Shown here one piece after another: positions 50,753 through 61,037 of a stretch of 64,000 bases of DNA. Location: assembly GCA_019118905.1 (NCBI GenBank), contig DWYA01000054.1:1-64000 (forward strand), given 5' to 3'. Each line of letters begins with the position of its first letter. Positions within the stretch are counted from its first letter, which is position 1. The position numbers and the translations under genes were made by a program. A model generated the notes under the pieces. The model was given only the letters and a program-made list of their open reading frames with translations. It was not told where the DNA came from and made no database searches. The stretch is from Ruthenibacterium avium. Lineage in GTDB: Bacteria; Bacillota; Clostridia; Oscillospirales; Ruminococcaceae.

Positions 50753-51223
50753 TCAGGCTTTTTCCCCATCCGGGGCATTCGCGATTCCGCCGGTCGAGCC
50801 AAAGCCGCCTTCTCCTCGCGCGGTTTCCCCCAAGGTTTCCACCTCCACCGGGGTAACACGCGCAATGGGCATCACGGCCAACTGGGCAATCCGCTCGCCG
50901 GTGCAAATTTCCACAGCTTCGCCGGAAAGATTGACCAGCGCCACATAGATTTCACCGCGATAGTCGGAATCAATCACCCCGACACCGTTCGGCAAAGAAA
51001 GCCCGCGCTTCATGCCTAAGCTGGAACGCGCAAACAAGAGCGCCACATGGTCTGCATCCGGCAGCTCAATGGCAATCCCGGTGGGGATGAGCGCCCGCTC
51101 CATCGGCGCAAGGGTGATGCTGCCGCCCGGACACACCGCTGACAAATCCATTGCCGCTGCGCCGGGCGTTGCATAAAACGGCATCACCGCTTCCTCTCTT
51201 AACCGTTTTATTTTCAGGTTCAT
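50753..51223 (-). CDS. dut: dUTP diphosphatase
   Basis: Trimeric dUTPase, 156 residues, keeping uracil out of DNA. Motifs 1-5 are readable: AAMDLSAV, ARSSLGMKRGLSL, GVIDSDYRGEI, ERIAQLAVMPI and the C-terminal RGEGGFGSTG. Its ATG overlaps the U32 stop by ATGA. Maf follows 36 bp later, a second nucleotide-sanitising enzyme in the operon. Confidence 0.97.
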   Translation of the reverse strand: MNLKIKRLREEAVMPFYATPGAAAMDLSAVCPGGSITLAPMERALIPTGIAIELPDADHVALLFARSSLGMKRGLSLPNGVGVIDSDYRGEIYVALVNLSGEAVEICTGERIAQLAVMPIARVTPVEVETLGETARGEGGFGSTGGIANAPDGEKA

Positions 51224-53292
51224 GAACTTCCCTTTCCCGTGTCCTCGCGCGGCTTAAACAGCAAACCGCGCGTCATTTTTCCGTCATAGGCACGCTGTGC
51301 AAGCGCCATGCGCACCACTTCTTCCACGCGCTCAGGCGGTTCTATCGTAAAGTGAAGCACCATCCAGTCGGCGGGAATTTCTTTTACCCGGTCTGCCGCA
51401 TAAAGCGCAATCGGGTTATAAATTGTGCGTACCCCTGCCGGGCCGGTGCAGCGCACCGGAAAGCGCATATTTTTGCGGTCGAGCAGTTCCCCCTCGCGAC
51501 TGCACCCGTCACAAGTGCGCACATTGCGCAGCGGACACGCGCGCGTCACCATCAGGGGAATATGGCCGTAAATAATACAAGCCAGCGGACTTTCACCCGC
51601 AATGGGCCGCATCTCGGCACAAGGAGTTTCCAGCCCGGCTGTCAGCAACTCCAAGCCTTGCAGACTGTACTCGACTGCCGACATCGCATTGGTCACATTT
51701 AGGCCAAAGCCGCCCATGGCCGGTGCGCCGTTCACCAGATGCAAGTGCGCCAAGTTGTGTACCACATAACCGGCAAATCCCTCTTGGCGTGTTTCCTTCA
51801 CCAAACGAGCCACAGCCTGCTCCAGTGCGCCGAACTCTACACGCGGAAGCTCCAGCCACGTTTTTTCGCGCACAGCCTGAGGCACTTGCTGCCAGCGCTC
51901 TACCGGAACCACCAAACGTTCCAGCCCCTCGGACACACGCAGACAAGCGGCCAGCTGCTGCGGCGTTTCCACACGCGCCATCCAATGCTTTTCCTGCGGG
52001 TCTCGCACAGACAAGGCCGGTTCCGGCGCGTCAAACACCCGCACCGGCGCAGTCTGCATCCTTTTTTCCAGCAGCTGCTCGAGTGCATCCCGGCGCATAG
52101 CGTTTACCTGAGAGGCCGGAAGGTACAACCCGTTTGCCTCTACTTCAATGTGCTTCACACAGAACGGTGTGCCGCCTGTTTTGGACAGCGCACGCTCATA
52201 AGCAGAGCGCGGGTCATTGGCCGCCGGCTCTGTTAAGGCATCCAGCTTTACAGCCACTTCATGGCCATCTTCATCGGACACGGCAAGCTCGGCTTTTCCC
52301 GGCTGTACCATGAATTTTAAGGAAATGGGCACGCTTTCCCGCTCCCTGCGAAATAATTCACGCAGCTTGGGTGCGGCTTGCTTTGCTTTTTCCACATCGT
52401 CCCCCGTGCGGACGCCAAACATGGTGCCGTCACGCCGCCCCGTCATATAACCATCCGTAAATCCAGAGCGAGAAAATACATTTTGTAGTAATTCTTCATC
52501 GTACGGCTGCCCGCTGCGCGCCGCAATGCACGCATTTACCGCCGCCGCGACATACTCGGGGCTGCGCAGCCGTCCCTCAATTTTGACGGAGTGAACACCC
52601 GCTTTGGCCAAATCGGGCAAATAGCGAATGTGGGAATGGTCTTTCAGGCTCAAGTGACAAGCGCCCGGCTCCCCCGCCGAAAACGGCAGACGGCACGGCC
52701 CGGCACACGCCCCGCGGTTACCGCTTCTGCCGCCGAGAAACGCCGACATGTAGCACTGCCCGCTCACGCTCATGCAAAGTGCGCCGTGGATAAACACTTC
52801 CACCTCAATGGGGCTTGCCGCACAAACCGCGGCAATTTCCGCCAGCGACAGCTCACGCGCTAAAATCACGCGGGAAAAACCCATTTCCGCCGCCTGAATC
52901 GCGCCTTCTGCCGTGTGAATCGTCATTTGGGTAGAACCATGCAGCGGCAGGTCGGGCGCCATATCACGCGCCAGTGCAGCTACCGCCAAGTCCTGCACAA
53001 TCAATGCATCCACACCTGCGTTTGCCGCCGCTTCAATCGCGCGGGCAGCCTCGCCCATTTCGTCGGGCGTAAGGGTGGTATTTAAGGTTAAATAGGTTTT
53101 TACGTTTCTTGCACGGCAAAAAGCCGCCGCCTCTTTGAGGCTTGCGGCATCAAAGTTGCCCGCTGTGCGGCGGGCATTTAAACGATGAAGCCCGAGATAC
53201 ACGGCGTCTGCCCCGGTGTAAACAGCCGCACGGAGCATGTCGGCATTGCCTGCCGGGGCCAGAATCTCGGGCATAAGACGCTGATTTTCCAC
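51220..53292 (-). CDS. Peptidase family U32 protein (RlhA-like) with C-terminal extension
   Basis: A 690-residue U32 protein. The N-terminal domain starts ILAPAGNADMLRAAVYTGAD and has the signature EVFIHGALCMSVSGQCY, then SGNRGACAGPCR with conserved cysteines that bind an iron-sulfur cluster in RlhA/TrhP-like members; a DUF3656-type middle and a Cys pair RNVRTCDGCSREG follow near 590. Characterised relatives hydroxylate 23S rRNA C2501 or tRNA U34; collagenase activity is the historic name. GTG 53292 begins 1 bp after zapA; an ATG (MPEILAPAG) six codons on is an alternative start. Confidence 0.92.
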   Translation of the reverse strand: MENQRLMPEILAPAGNADMLRAAVYTGADAVYLGLHRLNARRTAGNFDAASLKEAAAFCRARNVKTYLTLNTTLTPDEMGEAARAIEAAANAGVDALIVQDLAVAALARDMAPDLPLHGSTQMTIHTAEGAIQAAEMGFSRVILARELSLAEIAAVCAASPIEVEVFIHGALCMSVSGQCYMSAFLGGRSGNRGACAGPCRLPFSAGEPGACHLSLKDHSHIRYLPDLAKAGVHSVKIEGRLRSPEYVAAAVNACIAARSGQPYDEELLQNVFSRSGFTDGYMTGRRDGTMFGVRTGDDVEKAKQAAPKLRELFRRERESVPISLKFMVQPGKAELAVSDEDGHEVAVKLDALTEPAANDPRSAYERALSKTGGTPFCVKHIEVEANGLYLPASQVNAMRRDALEQLLEKRMQTAPVRVFDAPEPALSVRDPQEKHWMARVETPQQLAACLRVSEGLERLVVPVERWQQVPQAVREKTWLELPRVEFGALEQAVARLVKETRQEGFAGYVVHNLAHLHLVNGAPAMGGFGLNVTNAMSAVEYSLQGLELLTAGLETPCAEMRPIAGESPLACIIYGHIPLMVTRACPLRNVRTCDGCSREGELLDRKNMRFPVRCTGPAGVRTIYNPIALYAADRVKEIPADWMVLHFTIEPPERVEEVVRMALAQRAYDGKMTRGLLFKPREDTGKGSS

Positions 53293-53293
53293 C

Positions 53294-53635
53294 TTATTTC
53301 TGACCGTTTAAGTAGCCCAGCTCGCGGCGCAGGCGCTCCACCTCGCGGCGTTCTTCTTCCAGCTCCAGCTTTGCTTTGGCGGCATCTTCCAAATAATCCT
53401 TAATCTGTGCGCGCATATTGTCTGCGCCGCTGGTGCTCTTTTTCAGCTCGTCCAAATATCCCAGCGCCGTCATCACAGCAGCCGTCGTTACAGAAGCCGA
53501 CGGGTTCGCCGTCAGCATTTGGCTCATATCGGTATCCAGCTTTTCCGCCAGACTCAGCACATACTCCTCGGTATCCGTTGTCGCAATGACATAATTGGAA
53601 CCGCAAATCTCAAGCTTAATTTTATTGGCAGGCAT
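53294..53635 (-). CDS. zapA: Cell division protein ZapA
   Basis: A 113-residue FtsZ-ring-associated protein: beta-strands with KIKLEICGSNYVIATTDTEE, then helices with VTTAAVMTALGYLDEL and a C-terminal coiled coil rich in Glu/Arg. ATG 53635 follows AAAGGGG. First gene of zapA-U32-dut-maf; zapA before U32 is a common clostridial order. Confidence 0.93.
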   Translation of the reverse strand: MPANKIKLEICGSNYVIATTDTEEYVLSLAEKLDTDMSQMLTANPSASVTTAAVMTALGYLDELKKSTSGADNMRAQIKDYLEDAAKAKLELEEERREVERLRRELGYLNGQK

Positions 53636-53870
53636 TTTTAAAACCCCTTTCCGTTATTCCTTGCCGCGCTTATTTTGCAATACATTGCTCGGCATTTTCT
53701 ATTATAGACGAAAACAAGCTCAAGAAAAAGGGGATTTCTGAAAAAAAGTGATAATTCCTGCTTTTTTCTTGAAACCGGTGCACGAAAGGACTATAATGAA
53801 CCATAGTATCTGTCTTAAAAATTTGTTCAAATGCGCGTAACAACGCACTAAAAAAAAGGGAGTGGAGCTT

Positions 53871-56279
53871 GTGAACAAAAAAATGACCGCACAGGAATTT
53901 GAAAAAATTCTCATTGATAAGCTGTTCAGCGAGTACAATGTTGACATGGAAAACGCCTCCGAAGAACAGATTTATCATGCTTTAGCGCTCATCATTCGCG
54001 GAATGCTGAGCAAAAAGCGCAAGCAGTTTGCTTCTCGTACTTACGGGGTAAACGGTAAAAAAGTGTACTATCTGTGCATGGAATTCCTGATGGGACGCAG
54101 CCTGAAAACCAACCTGTTCAACATGGGCCTGGACGAAGCCGCAGAAGCTGTGCTGAAAAAGCATGGCGTTCGTTTGGAGCGCATTTATGAGCAGGAGCCG
54201 GATGCCGGCCTTGGCAACGGCGGCCTCGGACGTTTGGCGGCATGCTATCTGGACGGCATGGCCACGGACGATATTCCCGGCACAGGCTATTCTATTTTGT
54301 ATGAATACGGCATCTTCAAACAGAAAATTGTGGACGGCTGGCAGCAGGAACGCGCCGACAACTGGCTGCCCGGCGGGCGCGTGTGGCTGAAAAGCCATCC
54401 CGACCAGTCGTTTGAGGTAAAGTTTGACGGCTTTGTAGAGGAAAGCTGGGAGGGCGACTATCATCACGTTCGCCATCGTGACTATTCTTCCGTCATTGCT
54501 GTGCCTTACGATATGTATGTTTCCGGTTATGACTCTGCGGGTGTTTCTCAGCTGCGCTTGTGGCGTGCACAGGCTCCCGGCTTTGACATGACCAGCTTCA
54601 ATGCCGGCGATTACACCGACGCCATGAACAAAAACGCCCACGCCGAGCTGATCAGCAAGGTGCTGTATCCGAACGACAACCACGTTGAAGGCAAAATTCT
54701 GCGTCTGCGTCAGCAGTATTTCCTTTCTGCCGCTTCGATTCACGACATCACCGAGCGTCACGCCTCTATCTACGGCACGCTGGACAACCTGCCCGACAAG
54801 GTGGCCATCCACATCAACGATACGCACCCCACGCTCGCCATTCCTGAATTGATGCGCGTATTGCTGGACGACTGCGGCTTCACTTGGGAAAAAGCGTTCA
54901 ACTTGACCCGCCGTACCTTCGCCTACACCAACCACACGGTCATGAGCGAAGCTTTGGAGAAATGGAACATCGACCTGTTCCGCCGCACGCTGCCGCGTAT
55001 TTACCAGATTTGCGAAGAAATGGATCGCCGCTGCCGCGAGGACTTCCACAAGGTGTTCGGTGACGACTGGGGCAAAATTGACTACATGGCCATTTTGGGC
55101 GACCATCAGGTGCGCATGGCGAATATCTGCTGCTATGTCTGCCACACCATCAACGGTGTTTCCAAGCTGCACAGCGACATTATCAAGCAAAGCGTGTTCC
55201 ATGATTATTATTTGTATGCACCGGAAAAATTCACCAACGTAACCAACGGCATTGCCTATCGCCGCTGGCTGCTGGCTTCCAACCCCGGCTTGACCAAGCT
55301 GCTCACCGAAACGATCGGCGACGGCTTTAAAAAGGACGCTTCTCAGCTGAAAAAGCTGGAGAAATTTGCCCACGACAAAACCGTTTTGCAGAAGCTGGGC
55401 GAGGTAAAAGCGCGCAATAAAGAAATTTTTGCCGCTCACCTTGCGGAAAAAACCGGCCAAAAAATTGACCCCAAGAGCATTTTCGATGTGCAGGTAAAGC
55501 GTATGCACGAGTATAAGCGCCAACACCTCAACGCGCTGAATATTGCCGCGCAATACCTGTATTTGAAAGATCATCCCAACGCCGACTTTTTACCGAAAAC
55601 CTATATTTTCGGTGCAAAGGCTGCGCCCGGCTATTACATGGCCAAACAGATGATCCGTTTGATTTGCAAGCTGGGTGAGCTGATTGACGCCGACAAAACC
55701 GTGCGTGACAAGCTGCGTGTCGTCTATTTGGAAGATTACTGCGTCACCACCAGTGAACGTCTCATGCCCGCCAGCGAAATTTCCGAGCAAATCAGCTTGG
55801 CAGGCACAGAAGCATCCGGCACAGGCAACATGAAGTTTATGCTCAACGGTGCCATCACCCTGGGCACACTGGACGGCGCTAACGTAGAGATTGCGGACGC
55901 TGCCGGCATGGAAAACGAGATCATCTTTGGTATGCGCACCAAGGAGGCGCAGGAGCTTGCCCATTTCGGCTACCATCCCTCCACTTATATTGACGCTTGC
56001 CCGGAACTGGCCAGCGCGCTTGACTTTATTGAAAAGGGCTGGAACGGCGAGAGCTTCCACGAGCTGGCTTCCAACCTGCGCACCAGTGACCCGTACATGG
56101 TAGCGGCCGACTTTAAGGCGTACCGTGAGGCACAGCAGAAAGCTTCCGAGCTGTATGCCGCCAAGGGTCAGTGGAACCGCATGAGCCTGATGAACATTGC
56201 CAACAGCGGTATCTTCTCCGCCGACCGTGCTGTGTTTGAATACGCGCGCAATATCTGGCATGCGAACCCCATTCGATAA
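53871..56279 (+). CDS. glgP: Glycogen/maltodextrin phosphorylase
   Basis: An 802-residue GT35 phosphorylase that releases glucose 1-phosphate from alpha-1,4-glucans. It has GNGGLGRLAACYLD, HINDTHPTLAIPELMR and the PLP-binding Lys in ASGTGNMKFMLNGA (about residue 655). GTG 53871 lies 8 bp after GGGAG; an upstream GTG at 53862 overlaps that site. No N-terminal regulatory extension is seen. The next gene is a GH13 enzyme, consistent with alpha-glucan breakdown. Confidence 0.96.
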   Translation: MNKKMTAQEFEKILIDKLFSEYNVDMENASEEQIYHALALIIRGMLSKKRKQFASRTYGVNGKKVYYLCMEFLMGRSLKTNLFNMGLDEAAEAVLKKHGVRLERIYEQEPDAGLGNGGLGRLAACYLDGMATDDIPGTGYSILYEYGIFKQKIVDGWQQERADNWLPGGRVWLKSHPDQSFEVKFDGFVEESWEGDYHHVRHRDYSSVIAVPYDMYVSGYDSAGVSQLRLWRAQAPGFDMTSFNAGDYTDAMNKNAHAELISKVLYPNDNHVEGKILRLRQQYFLSAASIHDITERHASIYGTLDNLPDKVAIHINDTHPTLAIPELMRVLLDDCGFTWEKAFNLTRRTFAYTNHTVMSEALEKWNIDLFRRTLPRIYQICEEMDRRCREDFHKVFGDDWGKIDYMAILGDHQVRMANICCYVCHTINGVSKLHSDIIKQSVFHDYYLYAPEKFTNVTNGIAYRRWLLASNPGLTKLLTETIGDGFKKDASQLKKLEKFAHDKTVLQKLGEVKARNKEIFAAHLAEKTGQKIDPKSIFDVQVKRMHEYKRQHLNALNIAAQYLYLKDHPNADFLPKTYIFGAKAAPGYYMAKQMIRLICKLGELIDADKTVRDKLRVVYLEDYCVTTSERLMPASEISEQISLAGTEASGTGNMKFMLNGAITLGTLDGANVEIADAAGMENEIIFGMRTKEAQELAHFGYHPSTYIDACPELASALDFIEKGWNGESFHELASNLRTSDPYMVAADFKAYREAQQKASELYAAKGQWNRMSLMNIANSGIFSADRAVFEYARNIWHANPIR

Positions 56280-56503
56280 TCTTTTTGCCGCAGCTTTCTG
56301 CGGCGAAACGTGAAAATGACAGCAAACAGGGTGCGCACCGCCGCACCCTGTTTGCTCTATCCCCAGCCCTATACCGGGTCTTGTGATCCGTCATTTTATT
56401 GAAGGACGTGCCGATTTTCCCTGTTTGCCGCCGAAAGGCAGTAAGCCTGTGCGTCCCCGCGGCAGCCGGAAACATTCCGGCGCCGCTTGCAGGAGGTTTA
56501 TGC

Positions 56504-58345
56504 ATGACACCCATATATGACAGTCAAAAACAATTTTACAAAAGCCCCTATGGAGCTGTTGCCGCCGGAACCTCAGTCACCTTTCGCATTTGCGTACCGC
56601 TGAGCTACGGCTGTCAGTCCCCTCGGTTTTTTTATAAACGCGATGGGTCTGATGTTTTTGCCGCCATTCCCATGCAGCACCAGCAAACAACGGATACCGA
56701 TGTGGTGTTTACCATTTCGTTTACTCCCCCGCAGGCCGGGCTTTACTTTTACTACTTTGATTTATATGTCGATTATCAAAAGCTGTTTCGCGGCTCTCTC
56801 GGCCAGGCGGTAGTGACAACCGAGCAGGGCGAAGCCTATCAATTGACCGTTTATGAGCCGGACTTCAAAACGCCCGATGGCGTCAAGGGCGGCGTGATGT
56901 ATCAAATTTTTCCCGACCGCTTTTTCGAGTCCGCGCCCCGCACCTCCATGCCCTTTAATGACCGTGTGTATCGCACGGATAAAACGGGCGAACCCTATTT
57001 CTATCCCACCGAAACAGGCGGCTTTTTGAATATGGATTATTACGGAGGCGATTTGGAAGGCATCCGCATGAAACTGCCGTATTTATCAGGCCTTGGCGTA
57101 ACGGTAATTTATCTGAACCCCATTTTTGAGGCGCATTCCAACCACCGTTACAACACCGCCAACTATATGAAAATCGATCCGCTTTTGGGCACAGAGAAGG
57201 ATTTCCAGCATCTTTGCCGGGATGCATCCGCTTTGGGCATTCGCATTATTTTGGACGGCGTGTTCAGCCATACCGGTTCCGATTCCATTTACTTTAACCG
57301 CGAACAGCGCTATCCTCAGCCGGGCGCGTATCAAGACCCGGAAAACCCTTACCGCCCCTGGTACGATTTTTCGCCCCAGTATGCCTGCGGCTATCGCAGT
57401 TGGTGGGGGTTTGAAACCCTGCCCGAGGTGAATGAAAACGATTTTTCCTACCGTCAGTTTATCTGCGGCAAAGACGGCGTCATCGACCACTGGCTGCGCC
57501 TTGGCGCTTCCGGCTTCCGCCTGGATGTAGCCGACGAGCTTCCCGACGATTTCATTGAGGAAATTCGCCGTGCCGTGAAGCGAAACGGCCCCGACAAATT
57601 GCTGATTGGCGAGGTTTGGGAAGACGCTACCAATAAATGGAGCTATGGCACACGGCGCACCTATCTGCTGGGAAAAGGGTTAGACTCTGTGATGAATTAC
57701 CCCTTCCGAACTGCTGTTTTAAACTTTGTGAAGGGCGGCAGCGGATTAGCGGCAGCGGATTCTATCACACGCATCTGTGAAAATTATCCTGCTCCGGCGC
57801 TGCATACGCTGATGAATTTTCTTTCAACGCATGACACCGTGCGTGCCATTACGGAAATTGCCGGGGAAAGCTGCGAAGGGCACGACCGCTACTGGCAAAG
57901 CAAGCGGCGTTTAAGCGATGAGCGCTACGAGTACGGCATCCAGCGCATGGCGCTGGCCTACGCTATGCTGTATACCCTGCCGGGTATCCCCTGCATTTAT
58001 TACGGCGATGAGGTGGCCATGCAGGGTTACAAAGACCCGTTTAACCGCGCTTATTTTGAGTGGGACTCCAATGAGCAGCGTTTGCGGCGTGTGGTGCGCC
58101 AGCTGGCGCGTCTGCGTGAGCAGTGCCGTGCCCTTTGGGACGGCGGATTCACCGTTTTAAAAGCCACCGAAACCACGCTGCATTATTCCCGTCATAATGA
58201 CAGCGATACGGCAGAGTGTTTTATTAACTGCGGCAATGCCCATGTGCACACCTTTATGCTGGGACGTGCTGTTGCAGTTCCTCCGCTTCATTTTGCTGTC
58301 TGCACCAGCACCGCCAAAAAAATTGCATTTTTCAGCGCTGAATAA
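56504..58345 (+). CDS. GH13 alpha-glucan hydrolase (neopullulanase/cyclomaltodextrinase-like)
   Basis: A 613-residue GH13 enzyme. An N-terminal beta-sandwich (about 1-125; FKSP-type FYKSPYGAVAAG) precedes the barrel: VMYQIFPDRFF, VIYLNPIFEAHSNHRYNT, nucleophile Asp in GFRLDVADELP (about 340), acid/base Glu in LIGEVWED (about 369) and STHDT (about 444). Without a signal peptide, it acts on imported maltodextrins or stored glycogen with GlgP. ATG 56504 follows GGAGG; 35 in-frame codons before it are leader. Exact specificity is open. Confidence 0.92.
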   Translation: MTPIYDSQKQFYKSPYGAVAAGTSVTFRICVPLSYGCQSPRFFYKRDGSDVFAAIPMQHQQTTDTDVVFTISFTPPQAGLYFYYFDLYVDYQKLFRGSLGQAVVTTEQGEAYQLTVYEPDFKTPDGVKGGVMYQIFPDRFFESAPRTSMPFNDRVYRTDKTGEPYFYPTETGGFLNMDYYGGDLEGIRMKLPYLSGLGVTVIYLNPIFEAHSNHRYNTANYMKIDPLLGTEKDFQHLCRDASALGIRIILDGVFSHTGSDSIYFNREQRYPQPGAYQDPENPYRPWYDFSPQYACGYRSWWGFETLPEVNENDFSYRQFICGKDGVIDHWLRLGASGFRLDVADELPDDFIEEIRRAVKRNGPDKLLIGEVWEDATNKWSYGTRRTYLLGKGLDSVMNYPFRTAVLNFVKGGSGLAAADSITRICENYPAPALHTLMNFLSTHDTVRAITEIAGESCEGHDRYWQSKRRLSDERYEYGIQRMALAYAMLYTLPGIPCIYYGDEVAMQGYKDPFNRAYFEWDSNEQRLRRVVRQLARLREQCRALWDGGFTVLKATETTLHYSRHNDSDTAECFINCGNAHVHTFMLGRAVAVPPLHFAVCTSTAKKIAFFSAE

Positions 58346-58360
58346 AACTGAATTTGCATA

Positions 58361-58402
58361 AAAAAGTGTCGGGAAGGCAAAAAGCTTTCCCGACACTTTT
58401 TT
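58361..58402. terminator. Bidirectional terminator after the GH13 gene
   Basis: AAAAAGTGTCGGGAA / TTCCCGACACTTTTTT stem. Confidence 0.9.
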
Positions 58403-58423
58403 GTTGCTAGCGCTTACACGCCA

Positions 58424-59086
58424 TTATATTTTAACCGTGCCCCCAGCGTCAAATACAGCGTATCCGCCGGGCGTGACATAGAAATGGTCGTCAACACGGG
58501 TTTCATATTGATAACCGCCATTGATTGCATAGTCTAGCACACCAAACAGCAACAGCCGCTGCGTATAGAAAATACCTGCTGTGCACAGCGCTGCAAAAAG
58601 CACAAAAATAACCACACAGGCCCACACAGTTGTTTTTAAATGAGGGTCCCCGCCTGTTTTTTTGTACAGCTCCGCGTTAAATGTATTGGCGTTATAAATT
58701 GCCAAGCCCAGCCCCCACACAGCACAAAGCGCCACGGCCAGCAAAAACTGCGGTTCCCCCGTGACGGAACTGCCGCCAAACATGCTTTGCCATAAAAAAT
58801 ACGGCAAACGCATAAAGTAAGCTGCTGTGAGTAAAAGCAGCACCAGAAGATAGGGCGCAAACAGCCGAAAAAAGCGTGCGTAGCAACGATGGTACAGCGT
58901 GTGGAACATCCCCCCGAAAAACGCAGCTGCATTAAATCTTGCCGCCTGCCCCTGTGCCAGCCGCTCAAACTCGCGCGCATAGTACGGGTGGCTTGCAGGC
59001 TGCTTACGTTTTGGAAACACCGCCGCACAGTAGGGGCACTGCGCTGTATTCCTTTTTACTTTATATCGACACACAGGACATCTCAT
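58424..59086 (-). CDS. Zinc-ribbon membrane protein (DUF2628-like)
   Basis: A 220-residue protein. A zinc ribbon opens it (CPVCRYK...CPYCAAVF, residues 3-22), then a cytoplasmic YYAREFERLAQG segment, and three to four membrane helices with FFGGMFHTLYHRCYARFF before the first, reminiscent of DUF2628 proteins. ATG 59086 follows GCAGGTG; longer in-frame starts lack support. Function unknown. Confidence 0.8.
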   Translation of the reverse strand: MRCPVCRYKVKRNTAQCPYCAAVFPKRKQPASHPYYAREFERLAQGQAARFNAAAFFGGMFHTLYHRCYARFFRLFAPYLLVLLLLTAAYFMRLPYFLWQSMFGGSSVTGEPQFLLAVALCAVWGLGLAIYNANTFNAELYKKTGGDPHLKTTVWACVVIFVLFAALCTAGIFYTQRLLLFGVLDYAINGGYQYETRVDDHFYVTPGGYAVFDAGGTVKI

Positions 59087-59403
59087 CGCACTCACCTGCT
59101 TTTCCTCTTTCGATAATTTTGACATTGTTAACAGTATAGACGTACCGGCGCAGTTTTTCAAGTAGCGGTTTGAAGGCCATTGCGAAAGCCTGCGGAATAG
59201 CGCGCATGATATTGTACGGCTTTTTTTCGTAAAAAAGGCGGAAAATATGTAAAAAAAGCGGAAAAAGCGCCAAAAACAGCTTTGCAATCGGGCCGTTTTT
59301 TTGATAGAATGTACTCAACTTAATCAACTGCTTCCCAACGCTGAAGGTACCGAGATGCTTGGCAGAGCGCTGAAAGACGGTTGGTTGATAAGGAGGGAAT
59401 ATT

Positions 59404-59865
59404 ATGGATGTGTTGTTAACTGCTGATGCAATTGTGTGGCTGCTGCTTACCATTGTGTTTGTCATAGCCGAAGGCGTCACCACTGCAATGATTTCTGTTT
59501 GGTTTGCCATTGGCGCAGCCGCAGCCTTAGTTACCAGTGTTTTCACCGACTCTTGGCTGCTTCAAACATTTGTCTTTTTGGCTGTCAGCGCCGTTGTTTT
59601 GTTTGCGTTTCGGCCCTATGCCATGCGCCAGCGCAAGACAGGCGGTGTGCAGACGAATTTTGAAACCAATATCGGAAAAATCGCAACGGTTCTTACGCCG
59701 ATTCAGCCGGGGCAAGTGGGACGTGTACGTTTGGAGGGCGTGGATTGGAACGCCGTTTCAAACAGCCCCTTGGAAGTGAATGCGCCCTGCCGCGTCACCG
59801 ATTTGCAGGGCACGACTCTCACGGTTGTGCCGGTGGAGACGCAAAGCACTGTTCATGCGTCATAA
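59404..59865 (+). CDS. NfeD-like membrane protein
   Basis: A 153-residue protein: three membrane helices (about 8-80) and a C-terminal OB-fold (IGKIATVLTPIQPGQVGRVRLEGVDWNA). It is the short NfeD type (NfeD1b) that goes with SPFH proteins of the QmcA/YbbK kind, encoded next. ATG 59404 follows AAGGAGG. Confidence 0.9.
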   Translation: MDVLLTADAIVWLLLTIVFVIAEGVTTAMISVWFAIGAAAALVTSVFTDSWLLQTFVFLAVSAVVLFAFRPYAMRQRKTGGVQTNFETNIGKIATVLTPIQPGQVGRVRLEGVDWNAVSNSPLEVNAPCRVTDLQGTTLTVVPVETQSTVHAS

Positions 59866-59951
59866 ACGGTCTGTTCCGTGCATGGAATTCTTTTGTCAAA
59901 ACAGCTTATCCAAGCTGTTGAAAAAATTTTTTCCTAAGGGAGGAAAGAGAA

Positions 59952-60845
59952 ATGGAACTGTTTTTAGTCTTTTTACTTTTGGTCGCCATCGTTTTGGCGG
60001 TCATCGTGACCAACTTCCGCATCGTGCCGCAGGCTTCGGTGTTTGTTGTGGAACGTATGGGCGTTTATTACAGCACTTGGACGGCGGGCATTCACTTCAA
60101 AATGCCGTTTTTGGATCGCATCGCCAAGAAAGTTTCCTTGAAAGAGCAAGTGGTTGACTTTAAACCCCAGCCGGTTATCACACGCGATAACGTTACGATG
60201 CAGATTGACACCGTCGTATTCTTCCAGATTACCGACGCTAAGATGTTTACTTACGGTGTAGAGCGCCCGCTGGCTGCCATTGAGAACCTGACAGCAACCA
60301 CACTGCGTAACATCATTGGTGAGATGGAGCTCGACCACACGCTGACCAGCCGCGACATCATCAACACAAAAATCACCTCGATTTTGGACGAAGCCACCGA
60401 TAAGTGGGGCATTAAAGTGAACCGCGTTGAGGTAAAGAACATCATTCCGCCGGCAGAAATCCAAGACGCCATGGAGAAACAAATGAAGGCCGAGCGTCAG
60501 CGCCGCGAAAGCATTCTGCGTGCAGAAGGCGAAAAGAAGAGCGCCATCCTGGTGGCCGAAGGCGAAAAGGAAAGCGCCATCCTTCGTGCAGATGCTGTGC
60601 GTGAGCAGCGCATCCGTGAGGCACAAGGTGAGGCACAGGCCATTATGGAAGTGCAGAAGGCATTGGCCGACTCGCTGCGTCTGCTGAATGAGGCCGCCCC
60701 GAACGATAAGGTTCTTGCCTTAAAGAGCCTCGAAGCTCTGCAAAAAGTGGCCGACGGCAAAGCAACCAAGCTGATTATCCCCAGCGATATTCAAAATATT
60801 ACCGGTTTGCTGGCCGCTGCCAAAGAGACTGTTTCCGACAAATAA
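59952..60845 (+). CDS. SPFH/Band 7 (stomatin-like, QmcA type) protein
   Basis: A 297-residue membrane-anchored scaffold. One N-terminal helix (about 1-20), the SPFH domain (NFRIVPQASVFVVERMGVYY; VVDFKPQPVITRDNVTMQID; LDHTLTSRDIIN) and an Ala/Glu-rich coiled coil with AEGEKKSAILVAEGEKESAI. It likely organises membrane domains with the NfeD partner 86 bp upstream. ATG 59952 follows GGGAGG. Confidence 0.95.
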   Translation: MELFLVFLLLVAIVLAVIVTNFRIVPQASVFVVERMGVYYSTWTAGIHFKMPFLDRIAKKVSLKEQVVDFKPQPVITRDNVTMQIDTVVFFQITDAKMFTYGVERPLAAIENLTATTLRNIIGEMELDHTLTSRDIINTKITSILDEATDKWGIKVNRVEVKNIIPPAEIQDAMEKQMKAERQRRESILRAEGEKKSAILVAEGEKESAILRADAVREQRIREAQGEAQAIMEVQKALADSLRLLNEAAPNDKVLALKSLEALQKVADGKATKLIIPSDIQNITGLLAAAKETVSDK

Positions 60846-60904
60846 CGCGCTTTTCAGAACACACGATACCAATTCAATCTTGCAATGTTTCAAAAATTGC
60901 GTTT

Positions 60905-60932
60905 CGCCCGCGGGAAACCGCGGGCGTTTTTT
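60905..60932 (+). terminator. Terminator of nfeD-SPFH
   Basis: GCCCGCGG / CCGCGGGC stem followed by T6. Confidence 0.9.
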
Positions 60933-60961
60933 ATTGTTCCCTTGCTTTTCTTGCATATGAA

Positions 60962-60990
60962 AAGCCGCCCAGTGCCGAAACTGGGCGGCC
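60962..60990 (-). terminator. Terminator of the ribbon-helix-helix operon
   Basis: GCCGCCCAG / CTGGGCGGC stem followed on the minus strand by TTTTC, downstream of the third RHH gene. Confidence 0.75.
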
Positions 60991-61037
60991 TCATAAAACC
61001 TAAGATACCTCTGAGCAATGAAAGGATGGCGCATCAT

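Noticed and set aside
53982..55574. 530-residue frame opposite glgP
   Set aside because: Antisense shadow; glgP has all catalytic motifs on the plus strand.
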